NCBI RefSeq assembly: GCF_001152565.1
Contig: NZ_CQAZ01000032.1
Location: 1-39,898 of the forward strand
Direction of reading: 5' to 3'
Length of the DNA stretch: 39,898 nt
Origin: Yersinia pekkanenii
GTDB lineage: Bacteria > Pseudomonadota > Gammaproteobacteria > Enterobacterales > Enterobacteriaceae
Of the stretch, positions 1-8,610 are shown in pieces (position 1 is the stretch's first letter; the number at the start of each line of letters is the position of its first letter). The position numbers were made by a program, and so were the translations under genes. Under the pieces are notes generated by a model. The model ran no database searches. It had not been told where the DNA came from and saw only the letters and a program-made list of their open reading frames with translations.

Positions 1-1428
1 AAAGACAAGCCAATACATAAGACATTTTACATTCACGATTACGAAACCTTTGGTCAGCGCCCCGCATTAGACAGGCCAGCACAGTTTGCCGGGGTGCGTA
101 CCGATGTGGATTTTAATATTATCGAACCGCCACTGGTAATTTACTGCGCCCCGGCGGATGACTACCTGCCACAACCGGAAGCCGTGATGATAACCGGTAT
201 CACCCCGCAACATGCATTAGCCAATGGGGTAAATGAAGCAGAGTTTTCCCGCCAAATCCATCAGGCATTCAGTGTGCCCGGTACCTGTATTCTCGGATAT
301 AATAATATTCGTTTTGATGATGAAGTCAGCCGCAATATTTTCTACCGCAATTTTTATGATCCCTATGCCTATAGCTGGCAAGGGGGTAATTCCCGCTGGG
401 ACCTACTGGATGTGATGCGCGCCTGCTACGCTCTGCGCCCGGAAGGTATTATCTGGCCGGAAAATGAAGATGGCCTACCGAGTTTTAAACTGGAGCACCT
501 GACCAAAGCCAATGGTGTTGAGCATTTGCATGCCCATGATGCAATGTCAGATGTGCACGCCACCATCGCCCTGGCAAAGTTGGTAAAACAGGCGCAGCCG
601 CGTCTGTTCGATTATCTGTATCAGCACCGTAGTAAGCATAAAATCAATGCATTGATTGATATCGCAGATATGACACCGCTGGTTCATGTGTCCGGTATGT
701 TTGGCGCAGCACGGGGGAATACCAGTTGGGTTGCCCCACTGGCGTGGCATCCCGATAATAAAAATGCGGTGATCATGTGCGATCTGGCGGGTGATATGTC
801 GCCATTGTTGGCGCTGGACAGCGACACCTTGCGTGAACGCTTGTATACCCGCCGCGATAAACTTAATGCCAACGATGCCGCTATCCCGTTGAAACTGGTT
901 CATATCAATAAATGCCCGGTACTGGCACCGGCAAAAACACTATTACCAGAGAATGCCGAACGGCTGGGAATTGATCGCCAACGCTGCCTGCAAAATCTGC
1001 AACTGTTACGGCAAAACCCACAAGTGCGCGAGAAAGTCGTCGCATTGTTTGCCGAAGCCGAGCCATTTACGGTTTCTGATGATGTAGATGCACAACTGTA
1101 TAACGGTTTTTTCAGTGATGCCGATCGCGCCACCATGAAGATCATGTTGCAAACCGAGCCGCAAAACCTGCCAGCACTGGATCTGACATTCCAGGACCCA
1201 CGGCTGGAGCCTCTGCTATTTCGTTTCCGCGCCCGTAATTATCCCAATACCTTGACTGACAGTGAACAAAAACGCTGGTTAGAGCATCGCCGTGAAGCAC
1301 TCAACCCCGAGAGAGTGCAGGACTACGTGCTGCAATTGGAGCAATTCTATAACCAGTACGAAGACGACAAAGAGAAACTGGCCTTGCTGAAGGCCCTGTT
1401 TGACTATGCCAAGGGATTAGTCAGCTAA
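1..1428 (+). CDS. sbcB: Exodeoxyribonuclease I (5' end cut by window edge)
   Basis: Exonuclease I degrades single-stranded DNA 3' to 5' and acts in recombination and mismatch repair in the cytoplasm. The reading frame is open from base 1 and gives 475 visible residues before TAA. From memory E. coli SbcB is 475 aa, and its HDYETF motif begins near residue 14 against 12 here, so only a few N-terminal codons lie outside the window. The first DEDD exonuclease motif is HDYETFG (visible residues 12-18). Later landmarks are GYNNIRFDDEV, then SRWDLLDVMRACYALRPEG, and HDAMSDVHAT, which supplies the last acidic exonuclease residues. The C-terminal half carries the SH3-like and helical regions of the family. 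The gene converges on plaP and the two share a bidirectional hairpin. The internal ATG at 94 is not the true start, because the catalytic HDYETF lies upstream of it. Confidence 0.96.
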   Translation, partial: KDKPIHKTFYIHDYETFGQRPALDRPAQFAGVRTDVDFNIIEPPLVIYCAPADDYLPQPEAVMITGITPQHALANGVNEAEFSRQIHQAFSVPGTCILGYNNIRFDDEVSRNIFYRNFYDPYAYSWQGGNSRWDLLDVMRACYALRPEGIIWPENEDGLPSFKLEHLTKANGVEHLHAHDAMSDVHATIALAKLVKQAQPRLFDYLYQHRSKHKINALIDIADMTPLVHVSGMFGAARGNTSWVAPLAWHPDNKNAVIMCDLAGDMSPLLALDSDTLRERLYTRRDKLNANDAAIPLKLVHINKCPVLAPAKTLLPENAERLGIDRQRCLQNLQLLRQNPQVREKVVALFAEAEPFTVSDDVDAQLYNGFFSDADRATMKIMLQTEPQNLPALDLTFQDPRLEPLLFRFRARNYPNTLTDSEQKRWLEHRREALNPERVQDYVLQLEQFYNQYEDDKEKLALLKALFDYAKGLVS

Positions 1429-1562
1429 TAAAAACCAGACTACTGACAAAGTCGATTGAAGGGAAAATGTTCCGTTGGGGGCACTCTTAGTTTCAAATAC
1501 AAGTGCATAAGCGACCGGAGCGCCCCTTCACGTACCTGGCTTGATGTTGGTTTGTCATTAAC

Positions 1563-1592
1563 CTCAAACGGAGCCATCAGGCTCCGTTTGAG
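1563..1592. terminator. Bidirectional terminator between sbcB and plaP
   Basis: A perfect inverted repeat has 13-base arms (CTCAAACGGAGCC and its complement) and a 4-base ATCA loop. It lies between the convergent ends of sbcB and plaP. The U-tract is weak on both sides, so efficiency is uncertain, but the position and perfect stem fit a shared terminator. Confidence 0.8.
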
Positions 1593-1618
1593 TCAGTAAT
1601 ACACGGTATCAAATGCAG

Positions 1619-3007
1619 TTACTGCGCAAGTTCACCCGTAAACTGGGGCAAAGCCTGGCGGAAAGCGCGGGTTTTCCAGACCATATAGATCAGGCCAATT
1701 GCGCCCCACACCAGCCCCAGAGTCATAGAACTGCTTTCCAGATTAAACCACAGCACACCCACCGTTCCTGCGCCAATCATTGGCAGAATCAGGTAACTGA
1801 AATGATCTCTGAACGTGCGGTTGCGGCGCTCACGGATATAGAATTGTGAAATCACCGACAAGTTAACGAAGGTAAAGGCCACCAGCGCACCAAAGTTAAT
1901 CAATGCGGTTGCGGTGACCAAATCGAAGGAGATAGCAGACAATGCCACGCCCCCTACCAACAACACATTAATTGCCGGAGTGCGCCATTTTGGATGCACG
2001 TAACCGAATATTCTCTCTGGAAATACCCCGTCGCGGCCCATAACATACAGCAAGCGCGAAACCCCTGCGTGTGCCGCCATACCTGATGCCAACACCGTGA
2101 CACAGGAGAAACACAGAATCACTGACTGGAAGAATTTACCCGCCACAAACAGCATGATTTCCGGCTGTGAAGCATCGGGATCTGTGAAGCGCGAAATATC
2201 CGGGAAATAGAGCTGCAAGAAGTAAGAGACGACAATAAAAATCACGCCGCCAATCAATGCAGTCAGGAAAATCGCTTTCGGGATCACTCTACCAGCATCT
2301 GGCGTTTCTTCAGACAGCGAACTGATGCCATCGAAGCCAAGGAATGAGAAGCACAGTATCGTGGCCCCGGTTATCATCGGCACCAAATGGGCATTTTCAG
2401 AATAGAACGGACGTGGACTAACCAGCGTACCGGTCCCTTCACCTTGATAAACACCATGGATCAGCAGCCCCATAAAGACCACCATGACAGCGACCTGAAC
2501 CACAACGATGATCGAGTTCAGGTTAGCAACCACATTGATGCCACGCAGGTTAAATAGCGTCATCAGGCTGACCAACGCACCAACAAAAATCCATGATGGC
2601 ACGCCAGGGAAAATCGCTTCGAGATAGATTTTTGCCAACAGAATGTTAATCATCGGCATGAACAGGTAGTCCAGCAGTGATGACCAACCCACCATAAAAC
2701 CAACGTTCGGGCTAATAGATTTCTGAGCGTAAGTATAAGCTGAACCCGCAGACGGGAAACGCTTAACCAGTTTGCCATAACTGATTGCGGTGAATAGCAC
2801 CGCTATCAACGCAATAGCATAAGAGGTCGCGACATGACCATCAGTCAGGCCAGATACAATGCCAAAAGTATCGAAAATGGTCATCGGCTGTAAATAAGCC
2901 AAGCCCATCATCACCACTTGAACTAGCGTCAGTGTTTTTCTGAGTTGAACGCGGTTGTTGGTGCCAGTCTGATTAGTGCCGACTGCAACAGTAGCATTAT
3001 GCGTCAT
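1619..3007 (-). CDS. plaP: Low-affinity putrescine importer PlaP (APC superfamily)
   Basis: This is an inner-membrane amino acid/polyamine permease that imports putrescine with protons. It has 462 aa and about 12 hydrophobic segments. It aligns from memory almost end to end with E. coli PlaP (YeeF). Shared landmarks include [10 protein letters not shown]-like residues near position 20, [15 protein letters not shown], the [15 protein letters not shown] loop, [17 protein letters not shown] and [20 protein letters not shown]. The start codon at 3007 follows a GGGGAGG ribosome binding site. As in E. coli it sits next to sbcB, but yeeD/yeeE are absent between them. A possible 71-codon upstream ORF overlaps its start by 11 nt and the leader is rich in hairpins, so expression may be controlled after transcription initiation. 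In E. coli PlaP-mediated putrescine uptake is linked to surface motility; that role is not shown here. Confidence 0.93.
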   Translation of the reverse strand: MTHNATVAVGTNQTGTNNRVQLRKTLTLVQVVMMGLAYLQPMTIFDTFGIVSGLTDGHVATSYAIALIAVLFTAISYGKLVKRFPSAGSAYTYAQKSISPNVGFMVGWSSLLDYLFMPMINILLAKIYLEAIFPGVPSWIFVGALVSLMTLFNLRGINVVANLNSIIVVVQVAVMVVFMGLLIHGVYQGEGTGTLVSPRPFYSENAHLVPMITGATILCFSFLGFDGISSLSEETPDAGRVIPKAIFLTALIGGVIFIVVSYFLQLYFPDISRFTDPDASQPEIMLFVAGKFFQSVILCFSCVTVLASGMAAHAGVSRLLYVMGRDGVFPERIFGYVHPKWRTPAINVLLVGGVALSAISFDLVTATALINFGALVAFTFVNLSVISQFYIRERRNRTFRDHFSYLILPMIGAGTVGVLWFNLESSSMTLGLVWGAIGLIYMVWKTRAFRQALPQFTGELAQ

Positions 3008-3212
3008 GATTCAGCCTCCCCATACCTTTAACCCTATTCGCAATTGTCGTGCGAAGGTCAGAGGTGACGGGGAAACTTCGTATCTGCCTGGGATACGTAA
3101 GTGGGGAAACGAGAGCGGTGTAACCGGTATTTACCTTACCTGTTGCGCCATAATCGCTGCATGTGCAGCGCATACCGGTGGGCACCGGTGCCAGTGTAAA
3201 TAATTGCCCCAT
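2997..3212 (-). CDS. Possible upstream ORF (71 codons) in the plaP leader
   Basis: This ORF starts at 3212 after a good ribosome binding site (GAGG, 8 nt from ATG). It ends with a TAA 11 nt inside plaP, in a different frame, so the two would be translationally coupled. The predicted peptide starts [13 protein letters not shown] and ends GRLNHDA. It has no signal peptide, membrane segment or recognisable domain, and it does not resemble SpeFL, the ornithine-sensing leader peptide of speF-potE. The reading frame runs across several strong inverted repeats, so it could equally be an untranslated structured leader that happens to be open. I list it because the ribosome binding site, the overlap and the polyamine context all point to a regulatory uORF. 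No function is assigned. Confidence 0.4.
   Translation of the reverse strand: MGQLFTLAPVPTGMRCTCSDYGATGKVNTGYTALVSPLTYPRQIRSFPVTSDLRTTIANRVKGMGRLNHDA
3123..3191 (-). promoter_or_regulatory. Nested hairpins in the plaP leader
   Basis: ACCGGTAT at 3123-3130 and its complement ATACCGGT at 3172-3179 can pair and enclose a perfect 7-bp hairpin (CGCTGCA at 3155-3161 with TGCAGCG at 3164-3170). A third ACCGGT lies in the palindrome GGCACCGGTGCC at 3180-3191 and could compete for pairing. A second hairpin (3075-3102) is flanked by direct repeats of GGGGAAAC at 3069-3076 and 3103-3110. Mutually exclusive pairings are therefore possible within the plaP mRNA leader. Confidence 0.5.
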
Positions 3213-3318
3213 CTTTCTTTCCTCATAACGGCGATTTCAGTATGTGAATAATCGCTCGCGGACCTGTTTATCTATCCGGATCGTTGTCCGGCCTCTTGGG
3301 TTTGTGAAAACATGAATG

Positions 3319-3356
3319 CAAAAAAATAACCGACGCGTTTAAACGTCGGTTATTGC
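3319..3356 (-). terminator. Rho-independent terminator of the ybdH-like gene
   Basis: Arms AATAACCGACG (3325-3335) and CGTCGGTTATT (3344-3354) form an 11-bp stem. On the minus strand the stem is followed by a run of T (3318-3325 read as A on plus). It lies about 110 nt past the stop of the 3462-4553 gene and insulates it from plaP. Confidence 0.85.
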
Positions 3357-3461
3357 ATGGGGCATATTTTGCCCTAAGTTGAGAGCAAAAAACAAGATGT
3401 TAAAACGCTTGAAACAATATTCTTATGCCAGTTTGATCTAAACGGCTATTTCCATGCTGTA

Positions 3462-4553
3462 TCAGCGCTGAGCCGCAATTTCTACCCGCCCAATTGCTGC
3501 CCATATTTTGTCTGAATTCAACTCAATAGGCAGATAATGGCTTGACTCGCTCGGCTTCAGAATTCGGCTAATCACAAGCTCAATAGCATCACGGTCATTG
3601 ATATCAACATCCAGTGCCGCCAGATGGGTGGGTAACCCTAATTTATTAAACACAGTGATCAGCGATTGCAAGGTGTCGTCCTGTTGCAGCAACGCGGTTT
3701 GAACCAAGATGCCGTATGCCACTTTGGTACCGTGCAGGAAGTGCTCTGTTTGAGGTAATAACGTCAGGCCATTGTGTACCGCATGGGCCGCCGCAACACG
3801 GGTATAACGTTCGCCCAACCCGCCAACCATGCCAGCACCGGCAATAATTGCGTCAACCACATCGAGGAAATCTTGTGTCAACTCACCTTGTTTGACCGCC
3901 TGTAATGCGGCCTCGCTCTGGTTGAGCAGCACATTACGAATGTCCAGCGCGGCTTGTAATCCCAAGCGAACCGTCAGAGATAACGTTTCTGGTTGTGGGC
4001 TAAGCACCACAGCTTCGTACCATTTTGCCAGTGTATCGCCGATGCCTGCCAGCAGATACGCCACCGGAGCCTGCAAAATAATGCGCGGTTCGACTAATAC
4101 CAACTGATTGGCATCGTTGAAAACCTCAAAATTCAGTGCCTGCCCGGCGTCGTTATACCAGACTGAAAGAGGCGTCCAGGCGGCACAGGTTGCGGCGATA
4201 GTGGGAATAGCGACCAACGGCACCCCCAGCTTACGTGCCACGACTTTTGCAGTATCCAATACCGCGCCGCCGCCAATACCAATCACCACCTGCCGGTCAC
4301 TGCCCGCCTTTTTTACCAAGTCAGCAACGGTCGACTCACTACAATGGGTGGAAAATGCAGCACGGACTGCTTGTGGCCCATGGAAAGCCGCAGGCAAATA
4401 ATCACTGGCCGCCACCAATGCACGTTCACCGTAGATCCACAGTGCATTATCCAGCGCCACCTGAGGGTAAAACTCGCTCAGCTTGTCGATAGCACCCGGA
4501 AAAGAAAAATAATTAGCAGGGCCCACCTGCACTCGAATGGTGTTGGTGCTCAT
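3462..4553 (-). CDS. hcxA: Iron-ADH family hydroxycarboxylate dehydrogenase (YbdH/HcxA-like)
   Basis: This 363-aa cytoplasmic oxidoreductase belongs to the iron-containing alcohol dehydrogenase / glycerol dehydrogenase family. It matches E. coli YbdH (HcxA) closely from memory, including VGPANYFSFPG near the start, the nucleotide-binding GIGGGAVLDTAK (residues about 92-103), TIAATCAAWTPLSVWYNDAGQAL and the metal-binding region AAAHAVHNGLTLLPQTEHFLHG. E. coli HcxA reduces 2-oxoglutarate and 2-oxobutanoate to the 2-hydroxyacids with NADPH. The same reaction is inferred here. The start at 4553 has an AGGA ribosome binding site 8 nt upstream. It is divergent from the ABC importer genes at 4820, which suggests but does not prove a shared regulator. 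In E. coli ybdH is elsewhere, so its place here is specific to this lineage. Confidence 0.85.
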   Translation of the reverse strand: MSTNTIRVQVGPANYFSFPGAIDKLSEFYPQVALDNALWIYGERALVAASDYLPAAFHGPQAVRAAFSTHCSESTVADLVKKAGSDRQVVIGIGGGAVLDTAKVVARKLGVPLVAIPTIAATCAAWTPLSVWYNDAGQALNFEVFNDANQLVLVEPRIILQAPVAYLLAGIGDTLAKWYEAVVLSPQPETLSLTVRLGLQAALDIRNVLLNQSEAALQAVKQGELTQDFLDVVDAIIAGAGMVGGLGERYTRVAAAHAVHNGLTLLPQTEHFLHGTKVAYGILVQTALLQQDDTLQSLITVFNKLGLPTHLAALDVDINDRDAIELVISRILKPSESSHYLPIELNSDKIWAAIGRVEIAAQR

Positions 4554-4819
4554 GACGCGTTCCTTTTAAATGATGATCTCATCAATGTTTTTCCCATCTT
4601 AGGGGCTAAGCCACCAATGTTTAATAATTTTTTGATATAGCTTAACTATTTTAGTTTGTTGCGAATAATAGAAACTGTGTTAAAAAAGAATGCTGTCAGC
4701 AGCATTATTGACTGCCTGTTTCTCCAGCGTACTTACCTGAGAAAATTCGCAAACCTATTTCTTTGTCGCCAAAAAGAGATCGGTAACCAAAATACTTTAT
4801 AGGGCAGTCGCAGAAATTT
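4554..4819. promoter_or_regulatory. Divergent promoter region, hcxA / ABC importer
   Basis: This 266-bp AT-rich stretch must hold the promoters of both divergent units. It contains the dyad AATGCTG-TCAG-CAGCATT (4689-4706), a 7-bp perfect inverted repeat that could be an operator or a hairpin in the ABC leader. No LacI or other regulator gene lies nearby. I could not fix the promoter boxes with confidence. Confidence 0.45.
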
Positions 4820-6331
4820 ATGTTCAGCATCACCCCCTCTCGCCTTGAGATGCGAAATATCTCTATCTCGTTTTCTGGATTTAATGCCCTACAACAAGTT
4901 GATTTTACACTGGAAGGTGGGTCGACTCATGCGTTAGTTGGTGCTAATGGTGCGGGTAAATCAACCTTAATGGCGATTCTTTCCGGTGCTCACAGTCACT
5001 ATCGCGGCGAGATCTATATTGACGGCCAGCCGATAGATATTCACTCCCCCCGCCAGGCGAAGCAACAGGGTATTCATGTGGTGCAGCAGGAGGTCGATGT
5101 CGCACTGATCCCTACCCTGTCTGTGGCAGAGAATATTATGCTGGACACGCTGGCCGAACGGGGGCATCTGTTTAACTGGCCACAACTTTATCGCCAGGCT
5201 GAAGTGTTGCTCGGCCAACTTGACCTCAAGTTAAATGTGCGTCAGCGCTTAGAGTCCTGCACGCTGGCGGAAAAACAACAGGTGTTGCTAGCCCGCGCGC
5301 TGTCTCATCAATGCCGTTTCCTGATTCTGGACGAGCCCACCGCGCCACTGGATCAAGAAGAGAGCGCCCGCTTGTTCCGGGTGGTGCGGCGCTTACAGTC
5401 AGAAGGGATGGCTATCGTTTTCATTTCGCACCGCATCCATGAATTGCGTGAAATTTGCGATCAACTGACGGTGTTACGCGACGGTCGCCGTGTCAGCCAT
5501 GATGTGATGGGCGACCTGAGTGGCGAGCAGATTGTAGAGAAAATGCTCGGCCATACACTGAATGATATCTTCCCACCACGGCGAACCGCTATCAGAACGA
5601 AAACCCTGTTGTCAGTCAGTGGGTTACATGACCAGCATAAGTTGCGCGATATTTCCCTGACATTACATGAAGGGGAAATTTTAGGCATTGCCGGTTTAGC
5701 CGGTGCCGGTAAAACCGAACTGTGCAAAGCATTATTTGGCGCAACACCCAGCCGTGTCGACAGTGGCGAATTACAGGGTAAAGCCTGGAAACCACGCTCG
5801 CCCGACCAATCGGTCGCACAAGGGTTGGCGCTGGTACCGGAAGAGCGGCGCAAAGAAGGCATTTTTATCCACGAAGGTATCCCGATGAACCTGAGTGTGG
5901 CCGCCGATGACAGTTTTTCCCGCTGGAGTATTTTTAGTCGCCGTCAGGAACTCAGTTGGGCCAAAGAGCTGATCCAGCGCCTTGGGGTGCGCACCTCTTC
6001 GCCGCAGCAAAAACTGGCCCGCCTGTCGGGGGGGAATCAGCAAAAAGTGGCGATCGGCAAGTGGTTGCGCGGTAATGCACAGGTCCTGATTTTTGATGAG
6101 CCAACTAAAGGGGTGGATATCAAAGCCAAGCAGGATCTGTTTTATCTGATCGATAGTTTGGCACAGCAGGGAAAAGGCATTATTTATGCATCCGGTGAAT
6201 TCTCAGAATTGGTCGGTTTATGCTCTCGTATCTGTGTGTTGTGGGATGGGCGTATTGTCGCCGAACTCAACGCCGCAGATGTCGATGAAGAAACATTATT
6301 ACTATTTTCAACCGGAGGAACCCCTCAGTGA
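4820..6331 (+). CDS. Sugar-type ABC importer, tandem ATPase (RbsA/MglA family)
   Basis: This cytoplasmic ATPase of a CUT2-family ABC importer has 503 aa, the usual length for two fused nucleotide-binding domains. Domain 1 has Walker A GANGAGKST (41-49) and Walker B FLILDEPT (168-174), with a degenerate signature (CTLAEKQQ, about 147-154), as is common in RbsA-type proteins. Domain 2 has GLAGAGKTE (292-300), the signature LSGGNQQK (402-409) and LIFDEPTKG (423-431). The ribosome binding site before 4820 is weak; an in-frame ATG at 4850 (Met 11) is an alternative start. It overlaps the permease gene by 4 nt (ATGA-type junction). No binding protein is encoded beside it. An orphan binding protein of the same class lies at 31967. 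The substrate cannot be read from the sequence. Confidence 0.92.
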   Translation: MFSITPSRLEMRNISISFSGFNALQQVDFTLEGGSTHALVGANGAGKSTLMAILSGAHSHYRGEIYIDGQPIDIHSPRQAKQQGIHVVQQEVDVALIPTLSVAENIMLDTLAERGHLFNWPQLYRQAEVLLGQLDLKLNVRQRLESCTLAEKQQVLLARALSHQCRFLILDEPTAPLDQEESARLFRVVRRLQSEGMAIVFISHRIHELREICDQLTVLRDGRRVSHDVMGDLSGEQIVEKMLGHTLNDIFPPRRTAIRTKTLLSVSGLHDQHKLRDISLTLHEGEILGIAGLAGAGKTELCKALFGATPSRVDSGELQGKAWKPRSPDQSVAQGLALVPEERRKEGIFIHEGIPMNLSVAADDSFSRWSIFSRRQELSWAKELIQRLGVRTSSPQQKLARLSGGNQQKVAIGKWLRGNAQVLIFDEPTKGVDIKAKQDLFYLIDSLAQQGKGIIYASGEFSELVGLCSRICVLWDGRIVAELNAADVDEETLLLFSTGGTPQ

Positions 6332-7326
6332 GTAAAGAAACACCCCTGCCGGACGCGCAGCCATGGCGTCATCAGTTGTTTGATTTTCTCTACAAATGGG
6401 GAATGTTGCTCACCGTTGTGGCACTAATCGCGTTATTTGGCCTGGCATCGGATAACTTCCTCGACCTGAACAATATCATCAATATTTTACGCTCCATTGC
6501 CATCGTGACAGTGATTGCCATTGGCGTGTCGATTTCGCTATCGGTGGGTGGTTTCGACTTGTCGGTGGGCTCAACCGCCTCGCTGGCCAATGCCATCGTG
6601 GTGTCGTTGTTTGTCTGGTACGGCTTTGGTACTACCGGCGCGATCATACTGACATTGTTGATTTGTACGCTGGTCGGTTTATTTAATGCGTTTCTGATTG
6701 TGGTGCTGAAGATCCCTGACATGCTGGCGACGCTTGCCAGTCTGTTCGTTATTCAGGGCGTGGCCATGACATACAGCTACGGTGGTTCTATCACCCAGAA
6801 CATGCTACTGCCAAGTGGCGATATGGCAGAGGGCGTCATTCCTGAGATGTTTTCAGCGCTGGGGCAAGTGCCGGTGATCGTGCTGATTATGCTGGCGGTA
6901 ACCATTGTGGTGCAGTTGTATTTGTCACTGACCAAGCATGGCCGGCGGATGTATGCCATTGGCGGTAATCCTGAAGCTGCGCGGTTGGCAGGGATCCGTA
7001 CCCTGCGTTATCGAGTGTTGGCTTATGTGTTCTCATCTTTGTTAGCGGCACTGGGGGGGATTTTGCTGGCATCACGGATTGGGTCGTCACAAGTGAACGC
7101 CGGTGGCGGTTACCTGATGGACGCCGTTGCGGCCGCCTATATTGGTTTTTCTCTGGCCGGTTCAGGCAAGCCCAATGCATTCGGTACCTTGATTGGTGCG
7201 GTGATCCTAGGGGTATTGCAAAACGGGCTGGTGATGTTGTCGGTACCTTACTATGCAATGGATATCATCAAAGGGCTGGTTCTGGCGCTGGCGCTGGCAC
7301 TGACTTATATTCATCAGAAACGGTGA
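6328..7326 (+). CDS. Sugar-type ABC importer, permease (RbsC family)
   Basis: The inner-membrane permease partner of the preceding ATPase has 332 aa and 8-10 hydrophobic segments starting near residue 25. It carries the family motif GGFDLSVGS (74-82) and the ATPase-contact loop AIGGNPEAARLAGI (210-223). The C-terminal motif around DAVAAAYIGFSLAGSGKPN is also typical of RbsC/YtfT-type permeases. Translation is coupled to the ATPase by a 4-nt overlap. The unit ends here with no binding-protein gene. A repeat element (7383-7495) follows the stop, and the next gene is convergent. CUT2 permeases usually work as homodimers with one tandem ATPase, so the pair is complete apart from the periplasmic receptor. 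Confidence 0.92.
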   Translation: MSKETPLPDAQPWRHQLFDFLYKWGMLLTVVALIALFGLASDNFLDLNNIINILRSIAIVTVIAIGVSISLSVGGFDLSVGSTASLANAIVVSLFVWYGFGTTGAIILTLLICTLVGLFNAFLIVVLKIPDMLATLASLFVIQGVAMTYSYGGSITQNMLLPSGDMAEGVIPEMFSALGQVPVIVLIMLAVTIVVQLYLSLTKHGRRMYAIGGNPEAARLAGIRTLRYRVLAYVFSSLLAALGGILLASRIGSSQVNAGGGYLMDAVAAAYIGFSLAGSGKPNAFGTLIGAVILGVLQNGLVMLSVPYYAMDIIKGLVLALALALTYIHQKR

Positions 7327-7382
7327 TTGGGGCGCTCTCTTTTGATCCTTATTTCGAATGCTTTAACCACGCACCTATTCAA

Positions 7383-7495
7383 GGCGTAGCGAGCTAAGTC
7401 AGACTGAGTGCGTACAGCGCGCAGTACCCGGAGCGTACACAGTACGTGAGGAGTATGAGCACTGCACAATCTCAGGATGACGACGCGCAGTAGCC
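7383..7495. repeat. ERIC-like hairpin repeat, copy 1
   Basis: This intergenic element closely matches 16163-16278 over its whole length, including the shared segments AAGGCGT, ACAGCGC, CGGAGCGTACAC, AGTACGTGAGGA, CACTGC and GCGCAGTAGCCG. It folds as nested stems: GGC 7383-7385 with GCC 7493-7495, CTGAG 7404-7408 with CTCAG 7471-7475, GCAGT 7421-7425 with ACTGC 7461-7465, and CGTAC 7434-7438 with GTACG 7442-7446. The core (GAGC-GTAC...GTAC-GTGA) resembles the ERIC core, while the flanks differ. It ends 10 nt before the yeeZ stop codon. Confidence 0.8.
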
Positions 7496-7505
7496 GATAA
7501 TAGAC

Positions 7506-8333
7506 TTAATTCAACGGCATTCTGGCGGGATCAGGATACTGATACTCAAACCCCAGCTCACTGCAAATCTTACTGCCATCAATCTCGCGTGGCGCTTCTT
7601 CGATATCTTCAGGCGCGAACTCTGGTGGAGTCAGTTGCAACGCACGCGCACACCCAGGGTAAAAATCACGTTTTCTCGGGTGATGTGGCGCGCACAGATT
7701 GTAAATATGGCCACCTCTTGGCAAATTAAGCAGCAATTCGATGGCGGCTATCACATCTTCCTGATGCACCAAATTCACCCCCAGCGAGCCGCCTTTGACA
7801 TTGGTTTTACCCGCCAGGAAACGGCCCGGATGGCGATCCGTACCCACCAGCCCGGCCAGACGTAAAATATCCACCGAAGTATTAGGTAATTTATGCAGCC
7901 AAAGTTCTAGCTCCATCAGTGTCTTGCCTGTGCTAGTCACCGGCTGCAGTGGTGAATTCTCTTTGATGCGGCCTCGGGTTTCGCCATACACCGAGGTCGA
8001 GCTGGTAAAGAGAATGCGGGGTACACCAAAAGCCAATGCGCTATCGACCACCAACTGTACCGCCTGAAAGTACTGCTCCCCACGCTCGGCGGTACGGCTG
8101 GCGGGCAAGGTAATGACCAGTGCATCGACGGTCATCAATTGCTCAAAATCGTCTGGAGAGCAAACCAGTTCTGGCGTCAATTGCAATTGAAAACAATCAA
8201 CTCCGCTCATTCTGGCAGCATCAACGCCATCCGGCGTAGTTTTACTGCCAACCACTTGTACGCCGCGACGGATCAATGATTGTGCTAACGGCATACCCAG
8301 CCAGCCCAACCCGATAATGGCTACTTTTTTCAT
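7506..8333 (-). CDS. yeeZ: YeeZ, NAD(P)-binding epimerase-like protein
   Basis: This protein has 275 aa from the start chosen at 8333 (MKKVAIIGLGWLGMP). An in-frame ATG at 8375 would add 14 residues, but the E. coli homologue (274 aa) begins at MKKVAI and a GGAG-type ribosome binding site precedes 8333. The N-terminal GLGWLGMPLA (residues 8-17) is a Rossmann dinucleotide-binding loop. FTSSTSVYGE (about 112-121) matches the Ser/Tyr region of extended short-chain dehydrogenases, although a full YxxxK catalytic pair is not clear. The biochemical role of YeeZ is not established, so only the fold is claimed. It sits immediately upstream of, and divergent from, the his operon, as in E. coli, but the yefM-yoeB toxin-antitoxin pair found there is missing. 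Confidence 0.9.
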   Translation of the reverse strand: MKKVAIIGLGWLGMPLAQSLIRRGVQVVGSKTTPDGVDAARMSGVDCFQLQLTPELVCSPDDFEQLMTVDALVITLPASRTAERGEQYFQAVQLVVDSALAFGVPRILFTSSTSVYGETRGRIKENSPLQPVTSTGKTLMELELWLHKLPNTSVDILRLAGLVGTDRHPGRFLAGKTNVKGGSLGVNLVHQEDVIAAIELLLNLPRGGHIYNLCAPHHPRKRDFYPGCARALQLTPPEFAPEDIEEAPREIDGSKICSELGFEYQYPDPARMPLN

Positions 8334-8610
8334 TTCAATGGCTCTCCACCGGTTTATACCGACAACACTTACCATACCAATAACCTGAACCAGTTAATAT
8401 CACCTAACAATTGCTCTGCATTATGAATTGCTTTTATTACGCGGTGTAATAGCTATAAGTAACAATTTTCCGCTGTTACTGACATTAAATAAAGTGGTAA
8501 TCGCTAAGAAAAAAACCATTATTAGCAGATACCCCGTGGCTTACCCAGGTAAAATAAAGTCATCAGATGAAAAAAAGGTTGCGCGCAACCCGCCGGATGG
8601 TTTACGTTGA
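8334..8610. other. yeeZ-his intergenic region
   Basis: This AT-rich stretch separates yeeZ from the his promoter. It must contain the yeeZ promoter. An open frame at 8428-8610 (60 codons, plus strand) has no convincing ribosome binding site or family resemblance and is not called as a gene. No repeat, RNA gene or clear operator was seen. Confidence 0.5.

Noticed and set aside
1480-1560. Third copy of the ERIC-like repeat (ACCGGAGCG...CACGTAC)
   Set aside because: Only short fragments match and the stems do not form.
5266-5283. Degenerate signature motif in the first ATPase domain as a sign of inactivation
   Set aside because: One degenerate site is common in RbsA/MglA-type tandem ATPases. 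The second domain is intact.
8428-8610. 60-codon open frame upstream of the his promoter
   Set aside because: No convincing ribosome binding site, no recognisable family, AT-rich intergenic DNA. It probably occurs by chance.
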